Made by a program: the position numbers and the translations under genes. From Microbulbifer aggregans (GTDB lineage: Bacteria; Pseudomonadota; Gammaproteobacteria; Pseudomonadales; Cellvibrionaceae), in contig NZ_JAIVKK010000012.1 in assembly GCF_020524005.1 (NCBI RefSeq), positions 1-64,000 of the forward strand: a stretch of 64,000 nt of DNA. The letters are read 5' to 3'. The notes under the pieces are model-generated. The model saw only the letters and a program-made list of their open reading frames with translations, searched no databases and had not been told where the DNA came from. Positions 46,813 to 55,833 of this stretch are shown here, one piece after another. The number at the start of each line of letters is the position of its first letter. The stretch's first letter is position 1.

Positions 46813-47772
46813 TCAGGCCGACGCGGCCTGGATCTGCGGACAGGTCTCATGGACATCGCTCAACCAGCCCATATGTGCCACGCTCTTGCCCTGTACCGCA
46901 TCAAAATACATCTGCTGCAGTCGCTTGGTGATCGGGCCGCGACGACCTGCACCAATGGTACGACCATCCAGTATGCGGATCGGCAATACTTCCGCCGCGG
47001 TGCCGGTAAAGAAGGCTTCGTCGGCAATATAGACTTCATCGCGGGTAATGCGTTTTTCCACAACTTTGTAACCACACTCTTCGGCCAACTGGATAACCGA
47101 CTTGCGAGTGATACCGTCAAGACAGGAGGTCAGTTCCGGCGTGTAGATGATGCCATCGCTGACCAGGAAAAAGTTCTCGCCACTGCCCTCGGCAACATAG
47201 CCTTCCGGATCCAGTAACAGCGCCTCTTCACAGCCGTTGCGAATCGCTTCCTGCAGCGCCAGCATGGAGTTGATGTAGTTGCCATTGGCCTTCGCCTTAC
47301 ACATGGCGATATTCACATGGTGGCGGGTGTAGGAAGAGGTATTTACCTTGATACCCAGTTCGCGGGCTTCCGGGCTCATGTAGCTCGGCCATTCCCAGGC
47401 CGCCACGATGATGTGAGCCTGCAACTGGTCTGCGCGCAACCCCATACCTTCCGATCCGTAAAATACCATCGGGCGCAGGTAGGCCTCCTTGAGGCCATTT
47501 TCGCGCACCACAAGACGCTGAGCTTCGTTCAGCTGTTCCTCGTCGAAGGGCATTGGCATGTTCATGATCTTGGCAGAGCGGAACAGCCTGCGGGTGTGAT
47601 CCTGCAAGCGGAAGATGCTGGTACCGCCATCCGCCGTCTCGTACGCGCGCACACCTTCGAACACGCCCATTCCATAATGCAGTGTATGGGTGAGGACATG
47701 CACCCGGGCATCGCGCCAGGGGACCAGCTCACCATCAAACCAGATAACGCCGTCTCGATCGGCAAAAGACAT
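46813..47772 (-). CDS. ilvE: Branched-chain amino acid aminotransferase
   Basis: The 319-residue fold-type IV PLP enzyme carries out the last step of valine, leucine and isoleucine synthesis. It starts MSFADRDGVIWFDGELVPW and shows HTLHYGMGVFEGVRAY, the PLP-lysine region NGNYINSMLALQEAI, GYVAEGSGENFFLV and the PLP-phosphate loop FFTGTAAEVLPI. Length matches family I BCATs. It follows glnE on the same strand after a 185-base gap containing a REP-like repeat, and ends at a strong terminator. Confidence 0.97.
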   Translation of the reverse strand: MSFADRDGVIWFDGELVPWRDARVHVLTHTLHYGMGVFEGVRAYETADGGTSIFRLQDHTRRLFRSAKIMNMPMPFDEEQLNEAQRLVVRENGLKEAYLRPMVFYGSEGMGLRADQLQAHIIVAAWEWPSYMSPEARELGIKVNTSSYTRHHVNIAMCKAKANGNYINSMLALQEAIRNGCEEALLLDPEGYVAEGSGENFFLVSDGIIYTPELTSCLDGITRKSVIQLAEECGYKVVEKRITRDEVYIADEAFFTGTAAEVLPIRILDGRTIGAGRRGPITKRLQQMYFDAVQGKSVAHMGWLSDVHETCPQIQAASA

Positions 47773-47804
47773 GGGAAACTCCTACAAGAATTCTAATTCG
47801 CACT

Positions 47805-47882
47805 CTGTAGGAGCGGCCTGGGGGAAGGAGCGGACGGTGTACACCGGATCGAGCCTGTTCGCCTGCAGGCAGGCTCCTACAG
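47805..47882. repeat. REP-like inverted repeat between glnE and ilvE
   Basis: CTGTAGGAGC (47805-47814) faces GCTCCTACAG (47873-47882) as an exact 10-bp inverted repeat, with further partial pairing (GGCCTG with CAGGC). The GTAGGAGC core is the one seen in REP elements of many pseudomonad-like and marine gammaproteobacteria. It lies in the glnE-ilvE spacer. Confidence 0.75.
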
Positions 47883-47957
47883 CACAGAGCCTGGTGAAAA
47901 ACAGTTTAATAGGGCAGCAGGAACCAGCCGGGGAGCGACGACGATCATGCGCTTCGC

Positions 47958-50831
47958 TCAACCCAGAATCTGCTGCCAAGTTGTTTCAACGGTCTTTCTT
48001 TCCGCTTCGAATTGGTCACCGGATACAACCCCTGGCTGCTGTTGTAATGCCAGGCGATGACCTTCAGATCGGTAGGCTTTGTAGGCGTCGATCAAATGTC
48101 CGGCTTGGTGGGCCGGCATCAGGCCCGCCTCGGTGAGGCTTTCAAGGATGCGAATATTATCGGTATATCGCACGATGGATGGCGCACTTTGCGCCCAGGC
48201 CAGTGCTGCATATTGAACCAAAAATTCAATATCGACAATACCACCCGGTCCGTGCTTTAGGTCAAATTGCTGATCATTGCTCTTATCGAGATGCGCACGC
48301 ATTTTTTCGCGCATGGCGACCACTTCTTCACGCAGTTTTTGCTCATCTCTCGGCTCGCAAAGCAATTCGAGCCTGAGGGCTTCAAAGTCTTTGCCGAGGC
48401 GCTCGCTACCCGCCACCGTGCGCGTACGTACCAGGGCCTGATGCTCCCAGGTCCAGGCACTCTCGCGCTGGTATTTTTCAAACGCGGTCAGCGACGTCAC
48501 CAGTAATCCGGAATTGCCGGACGGACGCAGTCGGGTATCCACTTCGTACAGCGGGCCGCTGAGCGTGCGGGTCTGCAGGATATGGATCAGGCGCTGGGCG
48601 AGGCGGGTATAAAAACTCAGGTTGTCGATGGAACGCTCACCGTCCGTGTACTGCTGCGGCTCGGCGTCGTGCACAAAGACGATATCGAGATCAGAGCCGT
48701 GGCCCAGTTCGAGCCCGCCCAATTTTCCGTAGGCGACGATGGCGAAACGCATATCGTCGGCGCTCGCGTCTCTGGGCATACCATGTTTTTCTGTCACTTG
48801 CTCCCACGCCAGTGCCAGAGACTGTTGCAGGATTGCCTCAGCCAGCCAGGTGAGCGAGTCGCTCACTTTCATCAACGGCAGCGCTCCGGTGACCTCCTGC
48901 GCGGCAATGCGCAGGCTCTGCCCCTGCTTGAACAGGCGCAGGGCTTCCATCTGTGCTTCGAGATCGCCTTCATCCACCCGCAACATTTCCTGGCGCAGGT
49001 CATCGGCGATGTCCTGCGCAGTCGACGGCTCCAGCAACCGACGCTGATCGAGCATCTCGTCGAGCAGGATCGGGTGGCGCGCCAGCTGCTCCGCAATCCA
49101 CGGCGAGGCGCTGCACAGACGCAGCAATTGTGCCAATACCGGCGGGTTTTCATTGATCAGGACCAGGTAAGCGCTGCGGCGCAAAATGGAACGCAGCAGC
49201 GGCGTCACCCGCTCAAGTGCAAGTAAGGACTCACCGACCTCTGAAGCGGCGCCCAACAATAACGGCATGGTCTGATCCAGGCGTTCGCGCCCGGATGCCG
49301 GCAGAGCATTCACAATCCGGTCACTGCGCAAATTTACCAGCGCTTCCAGAGCCTTGGCGGCAGGCTGGAAGCCGGCTTCGTGCAGCTGTTCAAGCCAGCT
49401 ATCGCGGTCATCGGCACGCTCGCACCCCGCCCATAACAATTGCCAGCGATCGGTTGCGGTTATTTCCACACTCTCTTCCGGTGGCGCGATGACTTCATCG
49501 AATTCCCGTTCAATCGCAATACGTGCCGCAACCAGTTCACTTTCGAGCGCGGGCCAGTCGCAATAGCCCAGTGCAAAAGCCAGACGCTGACGACGCTCGA
49601 TTTCCGGTGGCAGGGTCTGGGTCTGCTGGTCGCGCTCCGCCTGCAGGCCGTGCTCCACCCGCCGCAGTAGCAGATAGGCTTCGCGTAATTCCGCTGCCGC
49701 GCCCGCAGGCAGGTGTCCACCCTGCTCCAGCTGCGGCAGTATTTTCAGGATATTGCGCTCCCGCAGTGCCGGCTCGCGCCCGCCGCGGATCAACTGGAAG
49801 GCCTGCGCGATAAATTCCACTTCACGGATACCGCCGCGTCCCAATTTGAGGTTGTCGATCAGGCCGCGCGCGCGCACCTGACGCTGGATCAGGGTTTTCA
49901 TTTCCCGCAGCGCTTCGATCACACTGAAGTCGATGTAGCGGCGGTAGGTAAATGGCCGCAGCAACTCCATCAATTCTTCCGCGGCTTCTGCGGCGCCCTC
50001 ACCGGCCATGGCTACCGGGCGCGCCTTGATCATCGCGTAGCGCTCCCATTCCCGCCCCTGGGTCTGGTAGTAGTCCTCCAGCGCGGCGTAGTGGCTCACC
50101 AGCGGGCCACTGTCCCCGTAGGGGCGCAGGCGCATATCCACGCGAAACACAAAACCGTCGGCAGTGGCCGCGTCGAGGGATTTGATCAGCCGCTGGCCCA
50201 GGCGCTGAAAGTACGCCTGGTTTTCCAGCGGCTTGTCTCCGTCGCTCTGGCCGGGCTCGGGATAGGCAAAAATCAGGTCGATATCGGACGAGAGATTCAG
50301 CTCCCGGGCCCCCAGCTTGCCCATACCAAGCACAATCATCGGCTGTACGACACCTGCGCGATCGCGGGGCTCACCATGGCGCTCAACCATTCTTTGCCGG
50401 TGCCAATCCAGCGCCGCCTGAATCGTGACCTCGGCCAGAGCGGTCAGCCGCGCGCACACCGTCGGGATATCCCACTGGCCGGCAAAATCCCGCCAGATGG
50501 CTTCCGCATTTACCCGGTTGCGCAAATGTCGCAGCGCGGAGTCCAGCTCCGCTTCCGTATCCAGCGCAGAGATATCGGGACACTCGAGCCCGAGGTCATC
50601 CACAGACAGCAGCTGACCCAACAGTTCCGGATTGCGCCGGCACTGCTGCAGCAGGAAGTCGGAGCCCACAAGGGTCCGCGCCACCAGCTGTTGCGCGCCC
50701 GCGTCACTGGCCAGCCGTTGCTGCATGGCTAAAGCATTAGCCTCTCCCACCTGGTCACACCAACTGCGCCACTGCTGTTGCACGCAGGGCTGCAAATGTT
50801 CGGGGCAGACAGATTCAGGGAACAACGACAC
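47958..50831 (-). CDS. glnE: Bifunctional glutamine synthetase adenylyltransferase/deadenylase
   Basis: GTG start behind AAAGGA. The 957-residue protein has the two nucleotidyltransferase domains that add and remove AMP on glutamine synthetase according to PII state. The N-terminal (deadenylase) site shows GMGKLGARELNLSSDIDLIFAY (quoted in part: GARELNLSSDIDLIF) and RVDMRLRPYG; the C-terminal (adenylylase) site shows YGKLGGLELGHGSDLDIVF and VDTRLRPSGNSGLL. Length fits E. coli GlnE (946). The glnE-ilvE-LPS order is the one familiar from pseudomonads. Confidence 0.97.
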   Translation of the reverse strand: MSLFPESVCPEHLQPCVQQQWRSWCDQVGEANALAMQQRLASDAGAQQLVARTLVGSDFLLQQCRRNPELLGQLLSVDDLGLECPDISALDTEAELDSALRHLRNRVNAEAIWRDFAGQWDIPTVCARLTALAEVTIQAALDWHRQRMVERHGEPRDRAGVVQPMIVLGMGKLGARELNLSSDIDLIFAYPEPGQSDGDKPLENQAYFQRLGQRLIKSLDAATADGFVFRVDMRLRPYGDSGPLVSHYAALEDYYQTQGREWERYAMIKARPVAMAGEGAAEAAEELMELLRPFTYRRYIDFSVIEALREMKTLIQRQVRARGLIDNLKLGRGGIREVEFIAQAFQLIRGGREPALRERNILKILPQLEQGGHLPAGAAAELREAYLLLRRVEHGLQAERDQQTQTLPPEIERRQRLAFALGYCDWPALESELVAARIAIEREFDEVIAPPEESVEITATDRWQLLWAGCERADDRDSWLEQLHEAGFQPAAKALEALVNLRSDRIVNALPASGRERLDQTMPLLLGAASEVGESLLALERVTPLLRSILRRSAYLVLINENPPVLAQLLRLCSASPWIAEQLARHPILLDEMLDQRRLLEPSTAQDIADDLRQEMLRVDEGDLEAQMEALRLFKQGQSLRIAAQEVTGALPLMKVSDSLTWLAEAILQQSLALAWEQVTEKHGMPRDASADDMRFAIVAYGKLGGLELGHGSDLDIVFVHDAEPQQYTDGERSIDNLSFYTRLAQRLIHILQTRTLSGPLYEVDTRLRPSGNSGLLVTSLTAFEKYQRESAWTWEHQALVRTRTVAGSERLGKDFEALRLELLCEPRDEQKLREEVVAMREKMRAHLDKSNDQQFDLKHGPGGIVDIEFLVQYAALAWAQSAPSIVRYTDNIRILESLTEAGLMPAHQAGHLIDAYKAYRSEGHRLALQQQPGVVSGDQFEAERKTVETTWQQILG

Positions 50832-50926
50832 GGCGGGATCCTTTTGCGTGGGGATGAAAGTGAGCGTAAATGAGGCAAGTATAAAAAGGCGAAGGCCGGG
50901 TCAGAAGACCTGGCCCGGCAGTTGAA

Positions 50927-52699
50927 TCAGAATGCAATATCCGGCGGCGGTGCCACCCGCAGCACTTCCTGCACGGTGGTGATCCCCGCGGCGACCTTCC
51001 GGGCGCCAGACAAACGCAGGCTGTTCATGCCTTCGCGCATCCCCTGGCGCCGCACCAGCTGCAGATCGCACTCACTGGTGACCAGCGCCTGGATCCCCTC
51101 GGTAAACGGCAGGATTTCATAGATGCCCTGGCGGCCGCGATAGCCGGTATTGCGGCATTCGAGGCAGCCTTCCGGCTGATACACCACTTCGGGCTTGGGC
51201 GCTTTCCAGGGCCTGACCAGCGCCTGCCAGTCTTCATCGCTGATTTCCGCTTTGCCCTTGCAGTTGGGACAGAGGGTACGCACAAGGCGCTGGGCCATCA
51301 CGCCCAGTACGCTGGATTTCAGCAGGTAGTGCGGCAGCCCCAGGTCCAGCAGGCGCGTCACCGCCGTGGGCGCATCGTTGGTATGCAGGGTGGAAATCAC
51401 CAGGTGACCGGTGAGCGCCGCCTGCACGGCCATCTGTGCGGTTTCCAGGTCGCGGATTTCCCCCACCATGATGATGTCCGGGTCCTGACGCATCAGGGTG
51501 CGGATACCGGCGGCAAAATCCAGCCCGATACTGTGATGCACCTGAGTCTGGTTGAAACTCTCTTCCACCATCTCGATCGGATCTTCGATGGTGGAGACGT
51601 TGACCTCACTGGAGGCCAGTTGCTTGAGCGCGGTATACAGGGTGGTGGTTTTCCCGGAGCCGGTAGGGCCGGTGACCAGCACGATGCCATTGGGCCGCTC
51701 GAGCATTTTCTGCCAGCGGGCCAGATCTTCACCGCCCAGCCCCAGGTCGTGATAGGAGCGCGCCAGTACTTCCGGATCGAAAATCCGCATCACCAGCTTC
51801 TCGCCAAAGGCGGTCGGCAGGGTGGACAGTCGCAGCTCCACCTCACTGCCATCCGGGCGTTTGGTTTTGATCCGGCCGTCCTGGGGTTTGCGTTTCTCCG
51901 CCACGTTCATCCGCCCGAGAATTTTCAGGCGGCTGGTAACGGCGGCGTTGACCTGGTCCGGCAGCTCGTGAATCGGGTGCAGTACGCCATCGATGCGGAA
52001 GCGGATACGCCCGATTTCCCGACGCGGCTCGATATGAATATCACTGGCGCGCTGGTCGAACGCGTGCTGCAGAAGCCAGTCAACAATATTGACGATGTGC
52101 TGGTCGTTGGCTTCCGGGTCCTTGAGGTTACCCAGCTCCAGTAACTGCTCAAAGTTGTTTGCCCCGGAGCTGCCCTTAAGGCCACTGGCGCCGGAAATGG
52201 AATTGGCCAGGGAGTAAAACTCGGTGGCATAGCGCTTGATATCGGCCGGGTCGGCAACCACCCGCCGCACGCTGCGACCGCTGGTGTGTTCCAGCTGCTC
52301 TTCCCAGCCGCTGGTATAAGGCTGTGCAGTAGCGACAAGCAGTGACTCCTTGCTCGCTTCCACACACAGGATCTGGTGACGCTTGGAGAACTGGAAGCTC
52401 ATCACTTCCGTCACCGCCGCCACGTTCACTTTCAGAGGGTCAATATGGTAAAGGCCGTGGGAGGAGGTATCCGCCAGCCACTGGGTCAGAGTTTCCGCCT
52501 CCAGCAGCTTGCCCGGCGTTTTCTGGTTTTCCAGCTCGCAACTGGCGATATAGGTGAGCGGGTGCATCTGCGCCTGCTCTGCCGTGCGCGGGGTACCGTT
52601 CAGGCGGTTCGCATCCAGCCGGCTCACATAGCCCTGGGCCACCAGGTCTTCCAGAAGTCCGGATAGGTCGAGTACCCGATCCGCCAGTCTGCTCGCCAT
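50927..52699 (-). CDS. GspE/PulE-family secretion ATPase
   Basis: The start is set at the ATG at 52699, where MASRLADRVLDLSGLLED begins; the longer frame adds 52 residues without support. The 590-residue protein has an N-terminal MshEN-like domain, then a hexameric ATPase core: SDIHIEPR, Walker A GPTGSGKTTTLY, Asp box, Walker B-like MRQDPDIIMVGEIRD and the His box. A zinc motif CPNC...CLEC lies near residue 510. Such ATPases power type II secretion or type IV pilus extension. No other secretion or pilus gene is adjacent, so this is an orphan copy whose machine is elsewhere. Confidence 0.92.
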   Translation of the reverse strand: MASRLADRVLDLSGLLEDLVAQGYVSRLDANRLNGTPRTAEQAQMHPLTYIASCELENQKTPGKLLEAETLTQWLADTSSHGLYHIDPLKVNVAAVTEVMSFQFSKRHQILCVEASKESLLVATAQPYTSGWEEQLEHTSGRSVRRVVADPADIKRYATEFYSLANSISGASGLKGSSGANNFEQLLELGNLKDPEANDQHIVNIVDWLLQHAFDQRASDIHIEPRREIGRIRFRIDGVLHPIHELPDQVNAAVTSRLKILGRMNVAEKRKPQDGRIKTKRPDGSEVELRLSTLPTAFGEKLVMRIFDPEVLARSYHDLGLGGEDLARWQKMLERPNGIVLVTGPTGSGKTTTLYTALKQLASSEVNVSTIEDPIEMVEESFNQTQVHHSIGLDFAAGIRTLMRQDPDIIMVGEIRDLETAQMAVQAALTGHLVISTLHTNDAPTAVTRLLDLGLPHYLLKSSVLGVMAQRLVRTLCPNCKGKAEISDEDWQALVRPWKAPKPEVVYQPEGCLECRNTGYRGRQGIYEILPFTEGIQALVTSECDLQLVRRQGMREGMNSLRLSGARKVAAGITTVQEVLRVAPPPDIAF

Positions 52700-52912
52700 A
52701 CGCTGTCCCCGTTTTTGCTGCGGTCTTGATTCGCCGTCTAGGCTTAGAGTGAAGGCGCATTGTAGCTCTATTGGCCAATGGAGAAAGTACAGGGTTAACG
52801 GCTGCATCAAATGGTTACTGTGACCTTCGCACAGCTTGGGGTACCATGCCGCCACCCGGCCGCCTTAGCGGTCAAAATTCAACCTGTCAGGACCGGAAAA
52901 AAGGAACAGACC

Positions 52913-53590
52913 ATGCCCCTGTCCAACATCGCCAACCTGTTCGGCCGCTCGCCGATCAAGCCGATCAAGGAACACATGGCGACTGCCCACGAAGCGTCAG
53001 CGGATCTGGTGCCCTTCTTTGACGCCCTCATGAAGGGCGACTTCAACACGGCCAAAACTGTCCAGCAACGCATTTCCGCCAGCGAGAACCGCGCTGACGA
53101 CATCAAGCGGGACTTGCGCCTGCACTTGCCAGACAGCCTGTTCATGCCAGTCTCCCGCACCGACCTGCTGGAACTACTGCACGCCCAGGATGAAGTGGCG
53201 AACACGGCGCAAGACATCGCCGGTCTCGCCATCGGCCGTCAGATGCAGGTGCCTGAATCCATGCAGGCGCAAATGCAGATCTTTGTAGAGAGCGCCGTAG
53301 CCGCCTCCGCACAGGCTCTGACGGCCATCAACGAGCTCGACGAACTGCTGGAAACCGGCTTTGCCGGCCGCGAGGTAGATATCGCCCAGCGCATGACCGA
53401 AGAACTGGACGAGCTCGAGCGCAAATCCGACAGGCTCGAGGTGGAAATCCGCTCCTCACTGTTCCAGATCGAAAAAACACTGCCTCCGGTGGATGTGATC
53501 TTCCTCTACCGTGTCATCGAATGGGTGGGCGACCTCGCGGATCGCGCCCACGCCGTGGGTAACCGCCTGCAGTTGCTACTGGCGCGTTAA
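52913..53590 (+). CDS. DUF47/TIGR00153-family protein (PhoU-like), partner of phosphate transporter
   Basis: The start is the ATG at 52913, behind AAGGAA. The 225-residue protein is all-helical: MPLSNIANLFGRSPIKPIKEHM, then SASENRADDIKRDLRLHLPDSL, LLHAQDEVANTAQDIAGL and VIFLYRVIEWVGDLADRAHAVGNR (in part), as in the TIGR00153/PhoU-like family. These proteins are encoded next to Pit transporters and are thought to control phosphate uptake. The Pit gene begins 13 bases after its stop, so the pair forms an operon. Confidence 0.94.
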   Translation: MPLSNIANLFGRSPIKPIKEHMATAHEASADLVPFFDALMKGDFNTAKTVQQRISASENRADDIKRDLRLHLPDSLFMPVSRTDLLELLHAQDEVANTAQDIAGLAIGRQMQVPESMQAQMQIFVESAVAASAQALTAINELDELLETGFAGREVDIAQRMTEELDELERKSDRLEVEIRSSLFQIEKTLPPVDVIFLYRVIEWVGDLADRAHAVGNRLQLLLAR

Positions 53591-53603
53591 AGAGGAGAGC
53601 ACA

Positions 53604-54881
53604 ATGGAAATAATTACCCAGTACGGCCACATTTTCCTGATTCTGGCCTGCGTATTCGGCTTTTTCATGGCCTGGGGTGTAGGCGCGAATGACGTCGCCA
53701 ACGCCATGGGCACCTCCGTGGGCTCCCGCGCGCTGACGATCAAACAGGCGATTGTCATCGCCATGATCTTCGAATTTGCCGGTGCCTATCTCGCCGGTGG
53801 CGAAGTAACCGCCACCATCCGCAAGGGCATTATTTCACCGGATATCTTCACCGACAGCCCCGAGTTGCTGGTGTACGGCATGCTCTCGGCACTGCTGGCC
53901 GCAGGTACCTGGCTGATGATTGCCAGTATCCTGGGCTGGCCGGTATCCACCACCCACTCGATCGTGGGCGCCATCGTCGGTTTCTCCGCCGTGGGCATCT
54001 CTGTTGATGCCGTTGCCTGGGGCAAGGTGGGTAGCATCGTTGCCAGCTGGGTGGTGTCACCCGTGCTCGCCGGCACCATCTCCTTCATGCTGTTCCGCAG
54101 CGTGCAGCGGCTGATTCTCAACACCGAGGATCCGTTCACCAACGCCAAGCGCTATATCCCGCTCTACATGTTTGCCGTGGGCTGGATGATTGCCATGGTG
54201 ACCCTCACCAAGGGCCTGAAGCACGTACTCAAGGATGCCAATATCACGCTTAGCTTCTGGCAGGATGCACTGATCGCCGGTGTTGCCGGGCTGGTTGTGA
54301 TGGCAATTGGTATTGCGATGCTGAAACGCATCAAGCGCGATCCGGAGCGCGAGCGCGAAAACCGTTTCGCCAACGTAGAACGCGTATTTGCCATCCTGAT
54401 GGTATTCACCGCCTGTGCCATGGCCTTCGCGCACGGCTCCAACGACGTAGCCAACGCAGTTGGCCCGCTGGCAGCAGTAGTAAATACCGTGCAGATGGGT
54501 GCGGTGACCGCCAAAGCCTCCATGCCATCCTGGATTCTGCTGCTCGGGGGCGCGGGTATCGTTGTCGGTCTGGCAACCTACGGCTTCAAGGTGATGGCCA
54601 CCATCGGCCGCAAGATTACCGAGCTCACCCCGAGCCGCGGTTTTGCCGCCGAGCTGGGTGCGGCCTCCACCGTGGTTGTCGCCTCTGGTACCGGCCTGCC
54701 GATTTCCACCACCCACACCCTCGTTGGTGCGGTACTTGGTGTAGGTCTCGCCCGCGGTATCGGCGCCCTGAACCTGCGCATGATCACCACCATCGTCGCT
54801 TCCTGGGTAGTCACCCTGCCCGCGGGTGCCGGCCTGGCGATCCTGTTCTTCTTTTTCTTCAAGGGCGTATTTGGATGGTAA
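53604..54881 (+). CDS. Inorganic phosphate transporter, Pit family
   Basis: The start is the ATG at 53604, behind AGAGGAGAG; the longer frame runs back into the DUF47 gene. The 425-residue membrane protein carries the duplicated PiT signature, GANDVANAMGTSVGSRALT near the N-terminus and HGSNDVANAVGPLAAV in the second half, with about ten to eleven helices and a charged central loop (IKRDPERERENRF). It is a low-affinity Pi symporter; whether it uses H+ or Na+ cannot be read from the sequence. A strong terminator follows. Confidence 0.95.
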   Translation: MEIITQYGHIFLILACVFGFFMAWGVGANDVANAMGTSVGSRALTIKQAIVIAMIFEFAGAYLAGGEVTATIRKGIISPDIFTDSPELLVYGMLSALLAAGTWLMIASILGWPVSTTHSIVGAIVGFSAVGISVDAVAWGKVGSIVASWVVSPVLAGTISFMLFRSVQRLILNTEDPFTNAKRYIPLYMFAVGWMIAMVTLTKGLKHVLKDANITLSFWQDALIAGVAGLVVMAIGIAMLKRIKRDPERERENRFANVERVFAILMVFTACAMAFAHGSNDVANAVGPLAAVVNTVQMGAVTAKASMPSWILLLGGAGIVVGLATYGFKVMATIGRKITELTPSRGFAAELGAASTVVVASGTGLPISTTHTLVGAVLGVGLARGIGALNLRMITTIVASWVVTLPAGAGLAILFFFFFKGVFGW

Positions 54882-54919
54882 CCGTCGGCGGGCATTAGAA
54901 GCCGCCGTCCACATCTGTT

Positions 54920-54948
54920 AAAAAAGGGAGCTTCACGCTCCCTTTTTT
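54920..54948 (+). terminator. Rho-independent terminator after the Pit transporter gene
   Basis: AAAAAAGGGAGC (54920-54931) pairs with GCTCCCTTTTTT (54937-54948) around a TTCAC loop, 38 bases after the transporter stop. Confidence 0.93.
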
Positions 54949-54996
54949 ATTGGTCATTTCCACTGACCTGATTCACCCCGAGAGAAGGAAACTCCC

Positions 54997-55794
54997 ATGC
55001 AATTGCCTATCTATCAGGCCGACGCCTTCACATCCGAGCTGTTCAAAGGCAACCCCGCCGCCTATGTGCCCCTGAGCCAGTGGCTGGAAGATGCGCTGAT
55101 GCAGCAGATTGCCGCGGAGAACAATCTCGCGGAAACGGCGTTTACGGTTCCCCGGGGCAAGGAGTTCGAATTGCGCTGGTTTACACCGGGTGAGGAAGTC
55201 CCCATGTGCGGCCACGCCACCCTGGTGACCGCCCACCTGCTGTGGACAGAATTGGGCTTCAGCGAACCGGAAATCCACTTCCATACCCGCAGTGGTGAGT
55301 TGGTCGTACGTAAAGACGATGACTTGCTGGCCCTGGACTTCCCCGCTCAGCACAATCAGGAAATAGCCCTTACCTCGAATTACGCACAGGCGCTGGGCGC
55401 ACAGCCATTGCAGGCACTGGAAGTGAAGGGTTCTGATGACCAGCTGCTGCTGGAATTTGCCAGCGCCGCTGAAGTGGCAAGCCTGCAACCGGATATGCGC
55501 GCGCTGCTGAAGCTGCCCTATAAAGGCCTGATCTGTACTGCGCCGGGCGATGGGTATGACTGCGACTTTGTCAGCCGCTTTTTCGCCCCGGCCATCGGTA
55601 TCGATGAAGATCCGGTAACGGGGTCAGCGCATACCCGGCTGGTACCGTTCTGGGCCAGCAAACTGGATAAAACCCGTCTCAAAGCCAAACAGATCTCCCC
55701 TCGCGGCGGCGAGCTCGACTGTGAACTATCCGGCGAGCGGGTATTGATGCGCGGGCGGGCGGTGACCTACCTGCGCGGAGAGATCGCCCTGTAA
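54997..55794 (+). CDS. PhzF family isomerase-like protein
   Basis: The 265-residue protein starts MQLPIYQADAFTSELFKGNPAA with the family motif around NPAA, then the catalytic Glu in NNLAETAFT (about 45), RWFTPGEEVPMCGHATLV and DPVTGSAHTRLVPFW. PhzF proper isomerises a phenazine precursor, but most homologues of this length lie outside phenazine clusters and have no known substrate. No phenazine genes are present here. An AGAAGG-type ribosome-binding site precedes the ATG. Confidence 0.93.
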   Translation: MQLPIYQADAFTSELFKGNPAAYVPLSQWLEDALMQQIAAENNLAETAFTVPRGKEFELRWFTPGEEVPMCGHATLVTAHLLWTELGFSEPEIHFHTRSGELVVRKDDDLLALDFPAQHNQEIALTSNYAQALGAQPLQALEVKGSDDQLLLEFASAAEVASLQPDMRALLKLPYKGLICTAPGDGYDCDFVSRFFAPAIGIDEDPVTGSAHTRLVPFWASKLDKTRLKAKQISPRGGELDCELSGERVLMRGRAVTYLRGEIAL

Positions 55795-55833
55795 TGGAAG
55801 CGGTGCAGGCGCGACCCGCCTGCACCAAGAGAC

